A stretch of 64,000 nucleotides of DNA from Apricaphanius iberus. Taxonomy: Eukaryota; Chordata; Actinopteri; Cyprinodontiformes; Aphaniidae. The stretch spans positions 1,034,001-1,098,000 of the forward strand of contig JAPXFQ010002623.1 of NCBI GenBank assembly GCA_028564705.1. The letters run 5' to 3'. Of this stretch, positions 23,039 through 33,003 are shown piece by piece; position 1 is the first letter of the stretch, and each line of letters opens with the position of its first letter. Position numbers and translations under genes: made by a program. The notes below the pieces were generated by a model. The model was not told the origin of the DNA and ran no database searches. It worked only from the letters and a program-made list of their open reading frames with translations.

Positions 23039-23428
23039 CAAGGGCTGTGCGATATGACGAAATATATCGCCATTTCGTTCGTTAGCATCATATCCGTGGT
23101 GTGCTACAGCGTCTGTATCTGAAGTTTATCAGATCCTACGCCACAACTCAACACTTCTTTTGCAGCTTTTGCTTGTTGGCTTTCTCTTTATTCGCTGCTG
23201 TGGTTCTTGAGCTGCTGATAAAATAAATGTATGGTGTTGGATTCCGTTGGTCAAAACCAGGAGCCGGTTAACTTTACAAACAACTGTTGTCTGTCTCGCA
23301 TGTGGGTGGAGTGGGAACACACCTTGAGGGGGGAACACATATCGACATAACACCCCTCTTTTATATAGGAGACATGCAGATAGTGAAAAAAAATAAAACG
23401 AGAGGGTGCATGAGACAGAAAAACGCTG
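23039..23428. mobile_element. Nested insertion in Tc1 family B, unknown type
   Basis: The Tc1 3' UTR breaks at about 23038 (ttatttttccaca) and resumes at about 23429 (ctggattttttttg). The inserted DNA begins agggctgtgcgatatgacg, which resembles hAT-like termini of the gcgatat type. The expected inverse end is not found on the right, so it is truncated or the class is wrong. Confidence 0.4.
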
Positions 23429-23530
23429 CTGGATTTTTTTTGTTTCTCAAAATTAAAGGCCTCTCTCATCTTTTTAAGTTGGAGAACGTGCACAATTGGT
23501 GGCTGACTAAATATTTTTTGCCCCAGTGCA

Positions 23531-25970
23531 TGTCTAAAATCATTTCATCACATCTTATCAACACACAATCTTAAACTGTTTACTCTGGTGAGGTAAATAA
23601 ATTTATTTTTACAATAGTGCTCAGTTTAGTCTTGGCATCGGCTCATCTTGAGCAGACAGTGTGTGGTCTTGGTCACCTCTTCCAATCTTGTCTCTGTCTG
23701 TTTGATTCACATGACTCAAGGGATAAGGGATAACGTTGTTGGCTGCAGAGCTCTGACGTATGAGATGGCAGTGATACCACAATCCCAAACTAGACCCTGG
23801 ACGGATGTTTATCCTGGCTGAGCGGGTTGCACACAGACTGTCCATATGCTCATCCAAGCGTTTAAACACAAACACACATGCACCATTTCTAAAAGAAGTA
23901 ATGTAGACATTTCTATTTTTCTAGGCTACATTGTTTACATCTAAACAAAGTATTCACTGACAGGTCAGACGTGTCCATCTTCTATTTTTGTATTAAAAAG
24001 CCACATCCTAGCATGCCCTCTATTAACTCTTGTAATATTTGTCCACTCAGAATTTGTAAAACTATTTTTTTTTTATTGAAGCTAAAATCAGTGCAGAAAC
24101 AACTAATATGTCCAAGGAAGGGAACAGTATGCTTTCCGTGCTCCCTTTTCTTGCTTCTTCACTTTTCCAATGTTTTCTTCCTATGTTTTCTTTCAATGCA
24201 CAAATAACCTGATTGATTTTCAACATGATCAGTCATGTTAATTGGTCTCCTAAAATTTGAAATGTCAAAAAATAAAAAATTATATTTTAGGGGTGTTTTA
24301 GAGAACCCCTTAAAGTACAACCACTGATCTCACAGGAGTGTCTCAGAGGTGCTTTGTTGTTGTCTTGCAGGGTGTTTTACAGGCTTTTAATTCAAGTACA
24401 CCAATGCGTGATTTTAATCACGCGACTGCCGTGCGGCATCCAGGTTATAGGCTGAGCAGTACTCTACGACAATTGGTTAGATAAAACTTGCTACTGCAAA
24501 CATCAACATGGTTCCCATTTGCATGTTTCGAAATTGCACCAACAAAATAACCAAGTGGACTAAGCTTTCACAGGCTCCCTTTCTGCAACCTGCTCAAACT
24601 ACAGCTAGAGTGGCAGACAGCAGCTAGGTCCATGAAATCGCCGGTTAGTGTATATTTGAATCGGTTGGATTAAAAGCCCGTAAAAACCCCCGATGACAAC
24701 AAAAAAGCCCCACAGAGATGCTCTTAATTCACAGAGGAATAACACTAGTGATTCATGACAAAACATTGGTGAAATGAAGGGGTTTTATGGCAAATAATGC
24801 CTTTAATAAAGGCTACACATCGGTTGCCGCTATTAACTCCCTTTGTATGGATATACCCTGATCGTGAATAAATAAAAACTTCTCCCAGAGGACTCCAAAT
24901 GGCTCCAAACTTGTTTGGGGAGTAAATGAACGTAATACATGCTAAAAAAAGAACTTTCGCTTTAAACATACTAAATAGCTTCATATTAGAGTTTGGGAAT
25001 CTAATTCTAAAACTGCATCAAAAGAAAGATTTCCACCCCAAAAAAGCTAATTGTGTCTTCATGTGTGTTTGCCTTCAATTGAATAAGCTATTTAGAACAG
25101 AATATTTACGTTTAATTAATTTATAGTAGCTTCACATTCAATAATACCCAGACCTGACATGCAGGTGTTATGAACACTGATACTTCATTTTAAAAAAAGA
25201 AGGTAGGAAGGCAAAGGTAAGACTCTCTTTTTGGTGTATCGGAATTTAGCTCAATTTCTTTTCGTGTCGAAAACTTTTAATTATTTCACATAATTTTAGC
25301 TTTAGTCAATTAATTCATTCATTATAAATGTATTAAAATGCATTAATCATCCCACTATTTTTTACATTCCAGTAATACATATCAAATATCAATCTACGGA
25401 CCCTGTACTGAACATAATTCCTGGATATTGTTGCATTTTTTGTGTGTGTTAAATAGTGCCCTGGAACTGTGATAGGAAATATGGTACTTTTGATTGATCA
25501 TGCACCTGCTGGTTTTGTGACAGAATCGAGGAAAAACTCTGACCTGATGCAGATTAGCTATTACATAATGAATGCAAAGTAAGAATCAGAGTAAAACCAA
25601 GAGACATCACTGTTAAATGAAAAAGAAGCTCCAAACACCTCATGTGATGTGAGGGAAAACTGTTGAATTTATACCATTGTTGCTATTTTTTTCCTTTTCT
25701 TTATTACAAAAACAGGTACAAATACTAAAGCACCTCAGCTGAATTTTTCCCTACTTCAAGAAGTGCAGAATTACCCTGAGCAGGCTGATGGCTAATTTCA
25801 ATATTTCTAAAACAAATGCTTCCAGGTACAACCCAACATACTGTTATAGGAGACAGGTAGTAATTAGTTGTTTTCCATGCTGTAGTAAACATTGCAGATA
25901 ATTAAAACTAAAATATTTCTAACTACAGCTGTCAATCCTGAATATCAACATGTACATGGTAGCAACGAGA
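23531..25970. other. Intronic DNA, nothing firm
   Basis: No exon supported. A CpG-bearing stretch around 24405-24700 encodes a short cysteine-containing frame on the plus strand (MVPICMFRNCTNK...). This faintly recalls a THAP-type start but stops early. Confidence 0.35.
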
Positions 25971-26072
25971 GATGGGAACAAGTCATTGGTTTGCAAGTCT
26001 CAAGTCACCCTCAAGTGACAGTGCCAGTCTTTAGTATGAGACTGTGAAAATCCGTTGGTGTACGCCTGGCAT

Positions 26073-26207
26073 TAGACAGATTTATGAACTATATTTGAGA
26101 GAAATGGATGTTTTGTGTTGTAAAAAATGTTTCAGATCTTTGAGTTCATCTTATTAAAATTTTGAGCAAAAACAAAAGTGTTGTGTTTATATTTTTGTTC
26201 AGTGTAT
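26073..26207 (+). mobile_element. Terminal fragment of a Tc1/mariner element (family D)
   Basis: From agacagatttatgaac to atttttgttcagtgta this matches the long terminal inverted repeat of a common fish Tc1/mariner family (which contains tttcagatctttgagttcat and ends in ...tttttgttcagtgta). It is followed by TA. Only this end is present. Confidence 0.65.
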
Positions 26208-26324
26208 ACATTTTTCAAAAAAAGATAATCTGACATTATTGAATATTATTATACTCAAATGTGACAGAGATCTTTATCTAGCTAAACTACAGAAGTAACA
26301 GGACTTTATTTTTTTCTTTCCATA

Positions 26325-26600
26325 GAGTAATTCATTGTATAAGTGCTGGGGATAAAATTAGAATATTATGAAATAGATTATTTATATTAGTAATTGCCTT
26401 AAAAAGTGGCATTACCATAATACATAAATGCCCTACACGTATTTCAAATGTTTCTTTTCTTTTAATTTTCATGATTATACCCGACAGTTAATGGGAGTCC
26501 TAAATTCGGTTTCTCAGAAAATTAGAATATTGTAAAAATGTTAAATATTGAAAACACCTGATACCACACTCTAATCAGCTGATAATTAATCCGCTCTGAC
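26325..26600 (+). mobile_element. Tc1-like remnant (family C)
   Basis: Contains two attagaatatt words (about 26360 and 26523), ttttcatgattata (26466-26479) and ccacactctaatcagct (about 26565-26581). These are hallmarks of the 5' terminal region of another fish Tc1 family. The transposase part is missing. A different piece of the same family lies at about 57165-57310. Confidence 0.55.
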
Positions 26601-26774
26601 ACACATAAAAAGAAAAAAGAGAAACAGACTTCATCTTGAGAGAGCTACCATTACAGCTTTTGCCACTATTCAACCCAGGTTACAGAAACTCATGAGTAGG
26701 AGACAAGTGCAAGTGTCTCAACACTTACACACCACATCCAAGTGACATACAAATAGAAGTTAAAATTCTGTTTT

Positions 26775-26852
26775 AAGGGGTGGGTCCTCAGAGTTGATCA
26801 AAAGTATGCAAGGGGCCTAGGACCCCAAAAAGGTTAAAAATCACTGGCCTAA
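26775..26852. repeat. Possible hAT-type terminal fragment
   Basis: ggaccccaaaaaggttaaaa followed by atcactggcc resembles the widespread hAT-type terminal sequence with a ccactg end. Too short to define. Confidence 0.3.
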
Positions 26853-27289
26853 TACACATGCGTTTATGTTCCTCCATCAGAACAACTTCTCCCTGTTGAG
26901 TCCATGAATGTTTCAAAAGGGGAGGGCCTGTGAGGAAGAAGCTGCAACTTACCATTCATTTTAGAACTTCACATGTCAAAAAAAGTTGGATGTTGTGTCA
27001 TCTCTGTGATTCTCTTGCATGTTTTTACATGTAGCGCTACTTTTTTGTTAACTACTCTGTAGCTTATGTTGTCAAAAGAATTCACAATTCAGAGCAGAAC
27101 TGTCATTGGCTGCAGCGCTCTAAAGAGATGGCTTATTTTTTTTAAATCAAGCAATCGGAGTGGGTGGTCTGCAGCAGTTGCATACACAGAAAGAGTCTCC
27201 GCTTGTAAACGCAGGATCAGCGCCACGAGATGAGTGAAATGACATAAAAGTAAGCTAATTTGAAATAATAGATGTTTTAAACTTTAATT

Positions 27290-27430
27290 ATTGGGTAAAA
27301 TATCAAGTCTTTTCAAGTAAATATGTTCAAGTCCGAGCAAATTTCCAAGTAATTTGTTTGGAAGTCCAAGTCAAGTCAAAGTCTTTTTTATATATCATTT
27401 TATAAGTCAGGTATCAAGTCTTAAAATTAA
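27290..27430. repeat. AAGTC-rich interspersed repeat
   Basis: Repeated words tcaagtc, gtccaagtc and aagtcaaagtc fill the stretch. Similar text is at 25990-26030 (gcaagtctcaagtcacc) and, on a larger scale, at 39360-40210. It may be an end of one older element into which the Tc1 pieces between inserted. Confidence 0.4.
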
Positions 27431-27611
27431 TTAGTTAGAAAAAAGATGGTTATTCCTTTTGACTTCAAATTTCAGAGAGCAAGTAAATTATTTGTGGGGT
27501 TCTCCAGGATCTGTTCTGTAGCATTGCTTACTTTTACATGAATTTACCAGCAAATGTTTATTTATTTCTTTTTTTCTGTTTTATTTGATAATTTTTTTTT
27601 ATTCCATATGA

Positions 27612-27962
27612 CAAGGTGGGCTACACAGTGGCGCAGTGGTTAGCACTAGAAGGTTGTGGATTTGTATCCCGGCCCAGGGTCTTTCTGCATGGAGTTTGCA
27701 TGTTCTCCCCTTACATGCGTATGTAGGTTCCCTCCGGGTACTCCGGCATCCTACCACAGTCCAAAATCATGACTGTCAGGTTAATTGGTCTCTCTAAATT
27801 GTCCTTAGGTGTGAGTGTGTGTGTGAGCGTGCATAGTTGTTTGTCCTGTCTTTCTCTGTGTTGCCCTGCGATGGACTGGCGACCGTTGACAGCTGGAGAT
27901 AGGCAACAGCCCTCCGCGACCCCTTGAGTGTTAAGTGGTTTAGAAAATGGATGGATGGATGA
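27612..27962 (+). repeat. tRNA-derived SINE with GGAT tail
   Basis: The head has an A-box-like TGGCGCAGTGGTTAGCAC (27631-27648) and a degraded B-box-like ggatttgtatcccgg. The body contains the conserved catggagtttgcatgttctc and ccctgcgatggactggcg. The 3' end has cagctggagatagg and finishes in ggatggatggatg. This is the head/body/tail plan of a fish tRNA-SINE mobilised by a LINE of the RTE type (inferred from the tail). Other copies are at 7514-7612 (3' end only) and 37268-37482 (minus strand). Confidence 0.75.
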
Positions 27963-28023
27963 CAAAGTATGCCTTCGGGGAAAGAAGGACAACATTCTTA
28001 ATCATTCGTCTAATACTTTTTAG

Positions 28024-28353
28024 AAAACCCCGTCAAACACACTATGTGAGGAGTTTGCAGATAACTTCAGAGGGAAAGTAGACACCATCAGATGTAATAT
28101 TTTATCCTATCAAACTAACATGGTTTTAGACAAATTTGAGTGTCTGCCTTTACCAGAGAAAACACTGGACAGTTTTATCCTGGTGGACGCTGGGACCCTT
28201 GATAAAGTTTTCTCCTCAGTGAGGCCCACCACAAGTGCTTTGGACCCGATTCCCACCCATTTTTTAAAACAATTTTATGGTTCTTTTAAAGATGAGATTT
28301 TAAACTTCATGAATTGCTCCCTTCAGACGGCGGGGTTTTCCTGCTCCCTTTAA
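28024..28353 (+). pseudogene. L2-type LINE reverse transcriptase fragment
   Basis: Open without a stop from 28024. The product contains FADNFRGKVDTIR, then SSVRPTTSALDPIPTHFLKQ and LNFMNCSLQTAGF, the region just before RT motif 1 in L2/CR1-clade ORF2 proteins. The frame breaks at about 28340. The next expected residues (FKDVVVRPVLKK) continue in another frame to about 28389. The catalytic domain is absent. Confidence 0.7.
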
Positions 28354-28389
28354 AGATGTGGTAGTGAGGCCCGTGCTGAAGAAGACCAT

Positions 28390-28714
28390 CCAGGTCATCC
28401 AGATGGGGGCTCAGAATAGAGTAGAGCCACTGCTCCTCCACATCAAGAGGAGCCAGTTGAGGAGGCTCGGGCATCTGGTGAGGATGCCTCCAGGACGCCT
28501 CCCTGGTAAGGTGTTCCGGGCATGTTCCACCGGGAGGAGGCCCAGAGGAAGACCCAGGACTCACTGGAGGGATTATGTCTCTATGTCTGGCCTGGGAACG
28601 CCTCGCGATTCCTCCCGAGGAGCTGGCCCAAGTGGCTGGGGAGAGGGAAGTCTGGGTCTCTCTGCTCCGGATAAGTGGAAGAAGATGGATGGATATCAAA
28701 CCTTAGTTTATTAA
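28390..28714 (+). pseudogene. C-terminal end of a second LINE ORF2
   Basis: An open frame from 28358 continues as EPLLLHIKRSQLRRLGHLV, RMPPGRLPGKVFRAC and GRPRTHWRDYV, then ends near gtggaagaagatggatgg. This is the C-terminal tail of a common fish LINE ORF2 family, also found on the minus strand at 32505-32720. I could not fix the clade. The direct joining to the L2 fragment upstream makes a chimera, by rearrangement or nested insertion. Confidence 0.65.
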
Positions 28715-29519
28715 CACCTTTTTATGGAACCGCTGGTGCTTGTGAATCTTTTAAGATTCTGATTGGCCGATCTCTCATCAGCTTTTTCGCTTTACCAGCA
28801 AGATTTAATAACATCCCCTAATAAAATGACAAACCTGACTGTGACACAGAACTGAATCAGTAATAAAGTTTATGGATTCAGGTGAATAAATACAACCGTG
28901 AGTGCAGCGGTAAACATTAAAATGGCCCTATTTACTTATTGGTGAAGCACAGTGTTTTTACAGTTTTATGATTTAAATTCGACCAATTAGATCTAGGTCC
29001 ACAAATACATGTGGACTGAAAAAACAAACTCATGACATCCTCATTGATTCTGTGAGGATAAAAAAAACTGGTCCATCTTTCTAATTGGTCCATCTTTCTC
29101 CTCCTGAATCCAAAGTTCAGAGCCTCCTTCACAACGTATTGGCATAAACTTTCCTGGGGAGGTTAAGAAATGTCATGAATTCCCTGGTTTCCTTTCTCAA
29201 AAATGTGCAATTGTTGAAGACTAGATGTTTGACAATTAATGAAGACATGATATTTTAATGATTAAAAATGTGCTCTTCATCTGTCTTTGATATGAATTTC
29301 CATTAAAATTACTCCACCAAAAACATATTTTATTACCTGCAGAATAATTATTGTTGAAGGGCAGAATGGTTCAAAGTCAATTCTAGATTGTACATAAAAA
29401 AGTTTAAATAACAAGACTGTACACAACTGAAAAATAAAAATTCTAGAACGAGTAGCACAAAAGGAGGGGAGAGGGAACAGTGAAAGGAGGCTCAGCTGCA
29501 ATTAAAAGCCAGCGCAGAA
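28715..29519. other. Intronic DNA, nothing recognised
   Basis: No exon or known repeat supported in this stretch. Confidence 0.4.
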
Positions 29520-29900
29520 ATATAAGTTTTTAAGAGAGACTTCAAGTTTTGAATAGATTGTGCAGCTCTAATCTGCATCAGGAGACCATTCCATAGTTTA
29601 TCAACTATTTACTTAATTCTAGAGGGTGGACTAACTGAAGGTGTTGAGAGAAAGACCTCAGAACCCTAGTAGGAGCATGTATAATTAAAAGCTCAGCAAA
29701 GTAGGAAGGACCTAAGCCTGCAGTGCTCTAAAACAAAGCAACGGAATTTTGAAATGATTCCTACACATAATAGGAAGGCAATAAAAAGCTTCCAATATGG
29801 AAGTAATTTGTAATGTGAAAGAGCTCAACTAAAGCCACTTTAAAGTACATGGGTTTTATAATTGATTTTAATGTGGGTTAGATGCCTAGTTCTAAATAAT
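29520..29900 (-). repeat. Very decayed L2-like LINE fragment
   Basis: Words such as taattaaaagctcagcaaag, cagtgctctaaaac and gaattttgaaatgattcct follow the order seen in minus-strand L2-type 3' regions elsewhere in the window. Divergence is high and no frame survives. Confidence 0.35.
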
Positions 29901-30970
29901 AAGTGCTACTTTAGTATAATGCTACAGTCCATGAACAGTAGATGTTTGAGGTCTTCAGAAATAGGTAGGAATAAAAACAGTGTGAAAAACCTGAGGTTAC
30001 TAAAGTTATAAAAGAAAAACAACATGTTTAGGTTTAAATTTTTTGCAGAATTTTAATCAAATCTATTTATTCATTTTGACTGTTTCCAAAGTTAATTATA
30101 TTTACTATATATTGTCCGTTTTTGTTAGTTTGGTTTTCCTTGCCTCATTCTTTAATCTTGTATCCCGTTAGTGTTGCCCTTGTGAAGGAATAGTTTTTTT
30201 GCAAGTAAAGGTTAATTGATGGATGTGACTTAGGTTTATGATACCAAGGTGCAAGAAGCTTACATGTGTATTTTGTATTTCTTATATTTTAACTTGGTTG
30301 CCTTCTTCTTTTTCTGTCTTATGCATATTCCATGTCATGCCTCTGCTTACACCTATTTATAGCTGTGCCAAAAATCCAAGTTGATTATGTCAGAGAGTAT
30401 TCCCAACACTAAGTCACAAACATACATCACTCGTTTCATTGACAGGACCTCCATTACTCTCTGTTTTTCTACTTTTTCCCATCTCCTCCTCAGTCTAATG
30501 GCTTCCGCAGTTTGCCTATAATGCATCAACCAATAAGGCTTTTGGTGTGCAGCGACACACTACCTCCGGCCATAATGGAAAAGCCTGAGTCCTGATATGG
30601 TCCATTTTCCAACTAAGCTGTGCTATAACATTTTTTCAAACAAATATTAGATTGATAGAAAGAAACATTTCTTGTGTGTTATACATGTACACAGCAAGGT
30701 GCAAAACAGAGTTTTAGAGTTCCAAAGTTCATTTATAACTGAAAAAAAGAAGAAATTCTGTGCAGCACAGGTGTACAGGTTATTCTGCGGCATAAATCGA
30801 AAGTTGGAATTGTGGATGCATTTTCAGTTTAGGAGTATTTTTTAATCCCAAAGTAAAATAACATGTGTGACCCGACCTTGCAAGGAGGAAAATGCCATTT
30901 GCAGAAAATTAGACACTGACATGAACTACTATTGAAATCTAAGATTGCTTTACAATGTGAGCTCACTTAC
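29901..30970. other. ksr2 intron, downstream side of the exon
   Basis: No repeat or exon recognised. The strand-correct splice donor of the exon lies at 30970-30969. The part at 30430-30600 is non-repetitive, with even base composition. Confidence 0.4.
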
Positions 30971-31143
30971 TTGCAGAGGGTGTTTCAGCATGAACGGGAG
31001 GTGTGGAAGGGATGAAAGATGGAAAGAAGAAGGATCGCAAAGATCGTTCGCTATGGAGCGGTGACCGCTGCGTGGGCAGATTCTCACAGCTCCCCACACT
31101 GCTGTGAATCTTAAGGTTCAAGGGCTTTGTCTTCTTCTTGGCT
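30971..31143 (-). CDS. ksr2: ksr2 coding exon (segment before the C1 domain)
   Basis: Read on the minus strand, a pyrimidine-rich tract and CCCCTCAG (acceptor AG at 31145-31144) are followed by 173 nt ending A, then GTAAGTGAG (donor at 30970-30969). The exon starts with one base of a split codon, holds 57 codons and ends with one base of the next. The product reads AKKKTKPLNLK, then IHSSVGSCENLP, QRSPLHSERSLRSFF and IPSTPPVHAETPSA. This is very close to the vertebrate KSR2 segment between the proline-rich region and the cysteine-rich C1 domain. KSR2 is a pseudokinase scaffold that brings RAF, MEK and ERK together at the membrane. The part is rich in Ser-Pro and basic residues, typical of a regulated linker. 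A second in-frame AG two bases later makes the exon start uncertain by 2 nt. KSR1 is the alternative but lacks this segment as I recall it. No other KSR2 exon was found in the window. Confidence 0.8.
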
Positions 31144-31165
31144 CTGAGGGGAAGCAGGACAGTAA
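31144..31165 (-). promoter_or_regulatory. ksr2: Splice acceptor and pyrimidine tract of the ksr2 exon
   Basis: On the minus strand this reads TTTACTGTCCTGCTTCCCCT and then CAG, with further C/T-rich sequence upstream to about 31215. A strong consensus acceptor supports the exon being functional. Confidence 0.7.
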
Positions 31166-31573
31166 AATACAAATAATGAGTTGGAGAGAAGGGAAGGAGG
31201 ATATACATAGAAGAATAAATTGATCAAACAAAGTGGATATAATCACCTTCTTCTACAGAAAAAATCTTTAATATCATAAAACTCAGCCATTACACATCGT
31301 GAAGCATGGTGAGCACAATGTTGAATACACTACAATTAGAAACATATTTTTGTATAAATGGAAGGCAACAAAACTCAACCTGCAAAGCATGCCCAAAGAA
31401 GAACAATTGAAGAAATTACTGCAAATCTATCAACACAAATGAACTACACTAATCAATACATGGTTGTTTTTTGTTTTATATACATATAGAACCTTTGTTT
31501 AGACAAAACACTCATAACACTCAAAACACCCATATTTAACACATACCAACAATACTAATGAAAAACTTTTAGG
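31166..31573. other. ksr2 intron, upstream side of the exon
   Basis: Pyrimidine-rich on the minus strand near the exon, then AT-rich. Nothing else recognised. Confidence 0.4.
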
Positions 31574-32230
31574 CAAGGCAAGGAAAGGCAATTTTTATTT
31601 GTATAGCACACTTTCAACAAAATCCTAATTCAAGGTGCTTTACATGATTCATAATAAACAAACAAACAAAACACATGATACATAATACAATGAAAATCAT
31701 AAAATACAACATTATGGAAAAAAATTTTTTTTTAAACCAGCTCAGTGTTTCAGTAGCTTTGCAGTCATCAGGACATTTGTTCCAGATAAGGAGATCATAG
31801 AAAATGAAAGCTGCTTCTCCATGTTTGGTTATGAGTATAAGGGTGATTAGTAGACTAGAGTTGGAGGACCTGTGTAGTCTGGGTGGTTGTTATAGTGAGA
31901 ACAGGTCTTCAATATATTTTGGGGCTAGGCCATTTAATGATTTAAAAACTAGCAGGAGTATTTTGAAGTCTATTCTCTAAACTACAGGGAGCTACAGGGA
32001 GCCAAGGTTACGACTTTAGAAATGGAATGATGTGCTATCCTTTTCGGGTTCTAATGAGGATGCGAGCAGCAGCATTCGGGATCAGCTGTAGCTGTCTGGT
32101 TGAATTTTTAGGTAGACCTGAAACAATGTTGTTGTAGTAATTAAGCCAACTAAAGATAAATGCATGGATGAGTTTTTCAAGGTTCCGTTGTGACATTAGT
32201 CCTTTAATACTAGAAATGTTCTACATTTAG
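31574..32230 (-). mobile_element. L2-clade LINE 3' fragment
   Basis: Starts (plus strand) with the 3'-terminal sequence tttttatttgtatagcacac followed by aaggtgctttacatgatt. It continues through the C-terminal ORF2 region: agctgcttctccatgtttgg, gctgtctggttgaattttt and gataaatgcatggatgag. The same words in the same order occur at 60365-61090. This is a 5'-truncated minus-strand copy with a broken frame. Confidence 0.75.
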
Positions 32231-32332
32231 TGGTCTGAATTATGTAAAATTATGGCTCATTTGCAAATTTGGATGATAAATATTAATGTTTACATTTATT
32301 GTAAATTCAGATATTAACATACATAATATCCA
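32231..32332. other. Short spacer between two LINE fragments
   Basis: AT-rich, no feature. Confidence 0.4.
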
Positions 32333-33003
32333 TTCATCCATCCATTCCTCCACTACTCTCTGCTTGTCCTGGGTCAAGTACTGGGGGCAGCAGCTTAAGC
32401 AGATCGACCCAGACGTCCCTCCCCCAGCCACTTGGGCCAGCTCCTTGGAAGGTATCCCAAGGCCTTTCAGGGCCAGCTCAGGGACATAGACCCAGTGTCC
32501 TGGGTCATCCTCTGGGCTTCCTCTCGGTGGGACGTGCCTGGAACACTTCTCCAGGGAGGCGTCCAGGAGGCATCCTGAGCAGATGCCTACCTACCTCAAC
32601 CGACTCCTCTCGATGTGGAGGAGTAACTGCTCTACTCTGAACACCTGACCTGACCAAGCTTCTCATCCTATCTTTAAAGGAGAACCTAGACACCCTGCAG
32701 AGGAAATTGATTTCTGCCACCTCTCCTTCTTCCGGTCACTACCCAGAATTCATGACCATAGATGAGGGTAGGAAAGTAGATCAACCGGTAAATCGAGAAC
32801 TACACCTTCAGCTCAGCTCTGTCTTCACCACAACATACTGGTACAGCTCCCGCATCACTGTAGATGCCCTATCAATCTGACTATCGATCTCCAGCCCCAT
32901 TTTTCTCTCACTTATGAACAAGACCCCCAGATACTTGAACTTCCCTAATTGGGGGAGGAACTCATCCCCGACCCAGAGGAAGCACTCTACCCTTTACCAG
33001 CTC
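32333..33003 (-). mobile_element. LINE ORF2 C-terminal fragment, minus strand
   Basis: Begins with catccatccattcc (the GGAT tail in reverse) and continues into ORF2 C-terminal coding sequence. The frame 32505-32720 gives MAEINFLCRVSRFSFKDRMR and HLLRMPPGRLPGEVFQARP, the same family as 28390-28714. Farther up (32740-33000), decayed sequence still matches the preceding part of ORF2 (for example gatcaaccggtaaatcgaga and cccagatacttgaac). No intact frame. Confidence 0.7.

Larger units (their letters stand above)
21703..23528 (+). mobile_element. Tc1-like transposon (family B), interrupted
   Basis: The left end begins TA then CAGTGGGGCAAAAAAGTATT (21703-21722). The right end (atattttttgccccagtg, to 23528) is its inverse, and the terminal repeats extend over about 70 bp (cttaaaaagat / atctttttaag). 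The TA target is intact on the left and mutated to CA on the right. The family is about 1.6 kb when complete. This copy is longer because of an insertion at about 23039-23428, although it has lost part of its transposase gene. Confidence 0.85.

Noticed and set aside
22538..23091. 118- and 103-codon minus-strand ORFs.
   Set aside because: They lie antisense to the Tc1 transposase pseudogene and its 3' UTR; no independent coding signal.
24505..24630. Short plus-strand frame MVPICMFRNCTNK... resembling the start of a THAP-type zinc finger.
   Set aside because: It stops after about 40 codons and lacks the later conserved residues (the C2H pair, Pro/Trp), so two cysteines are not enough.
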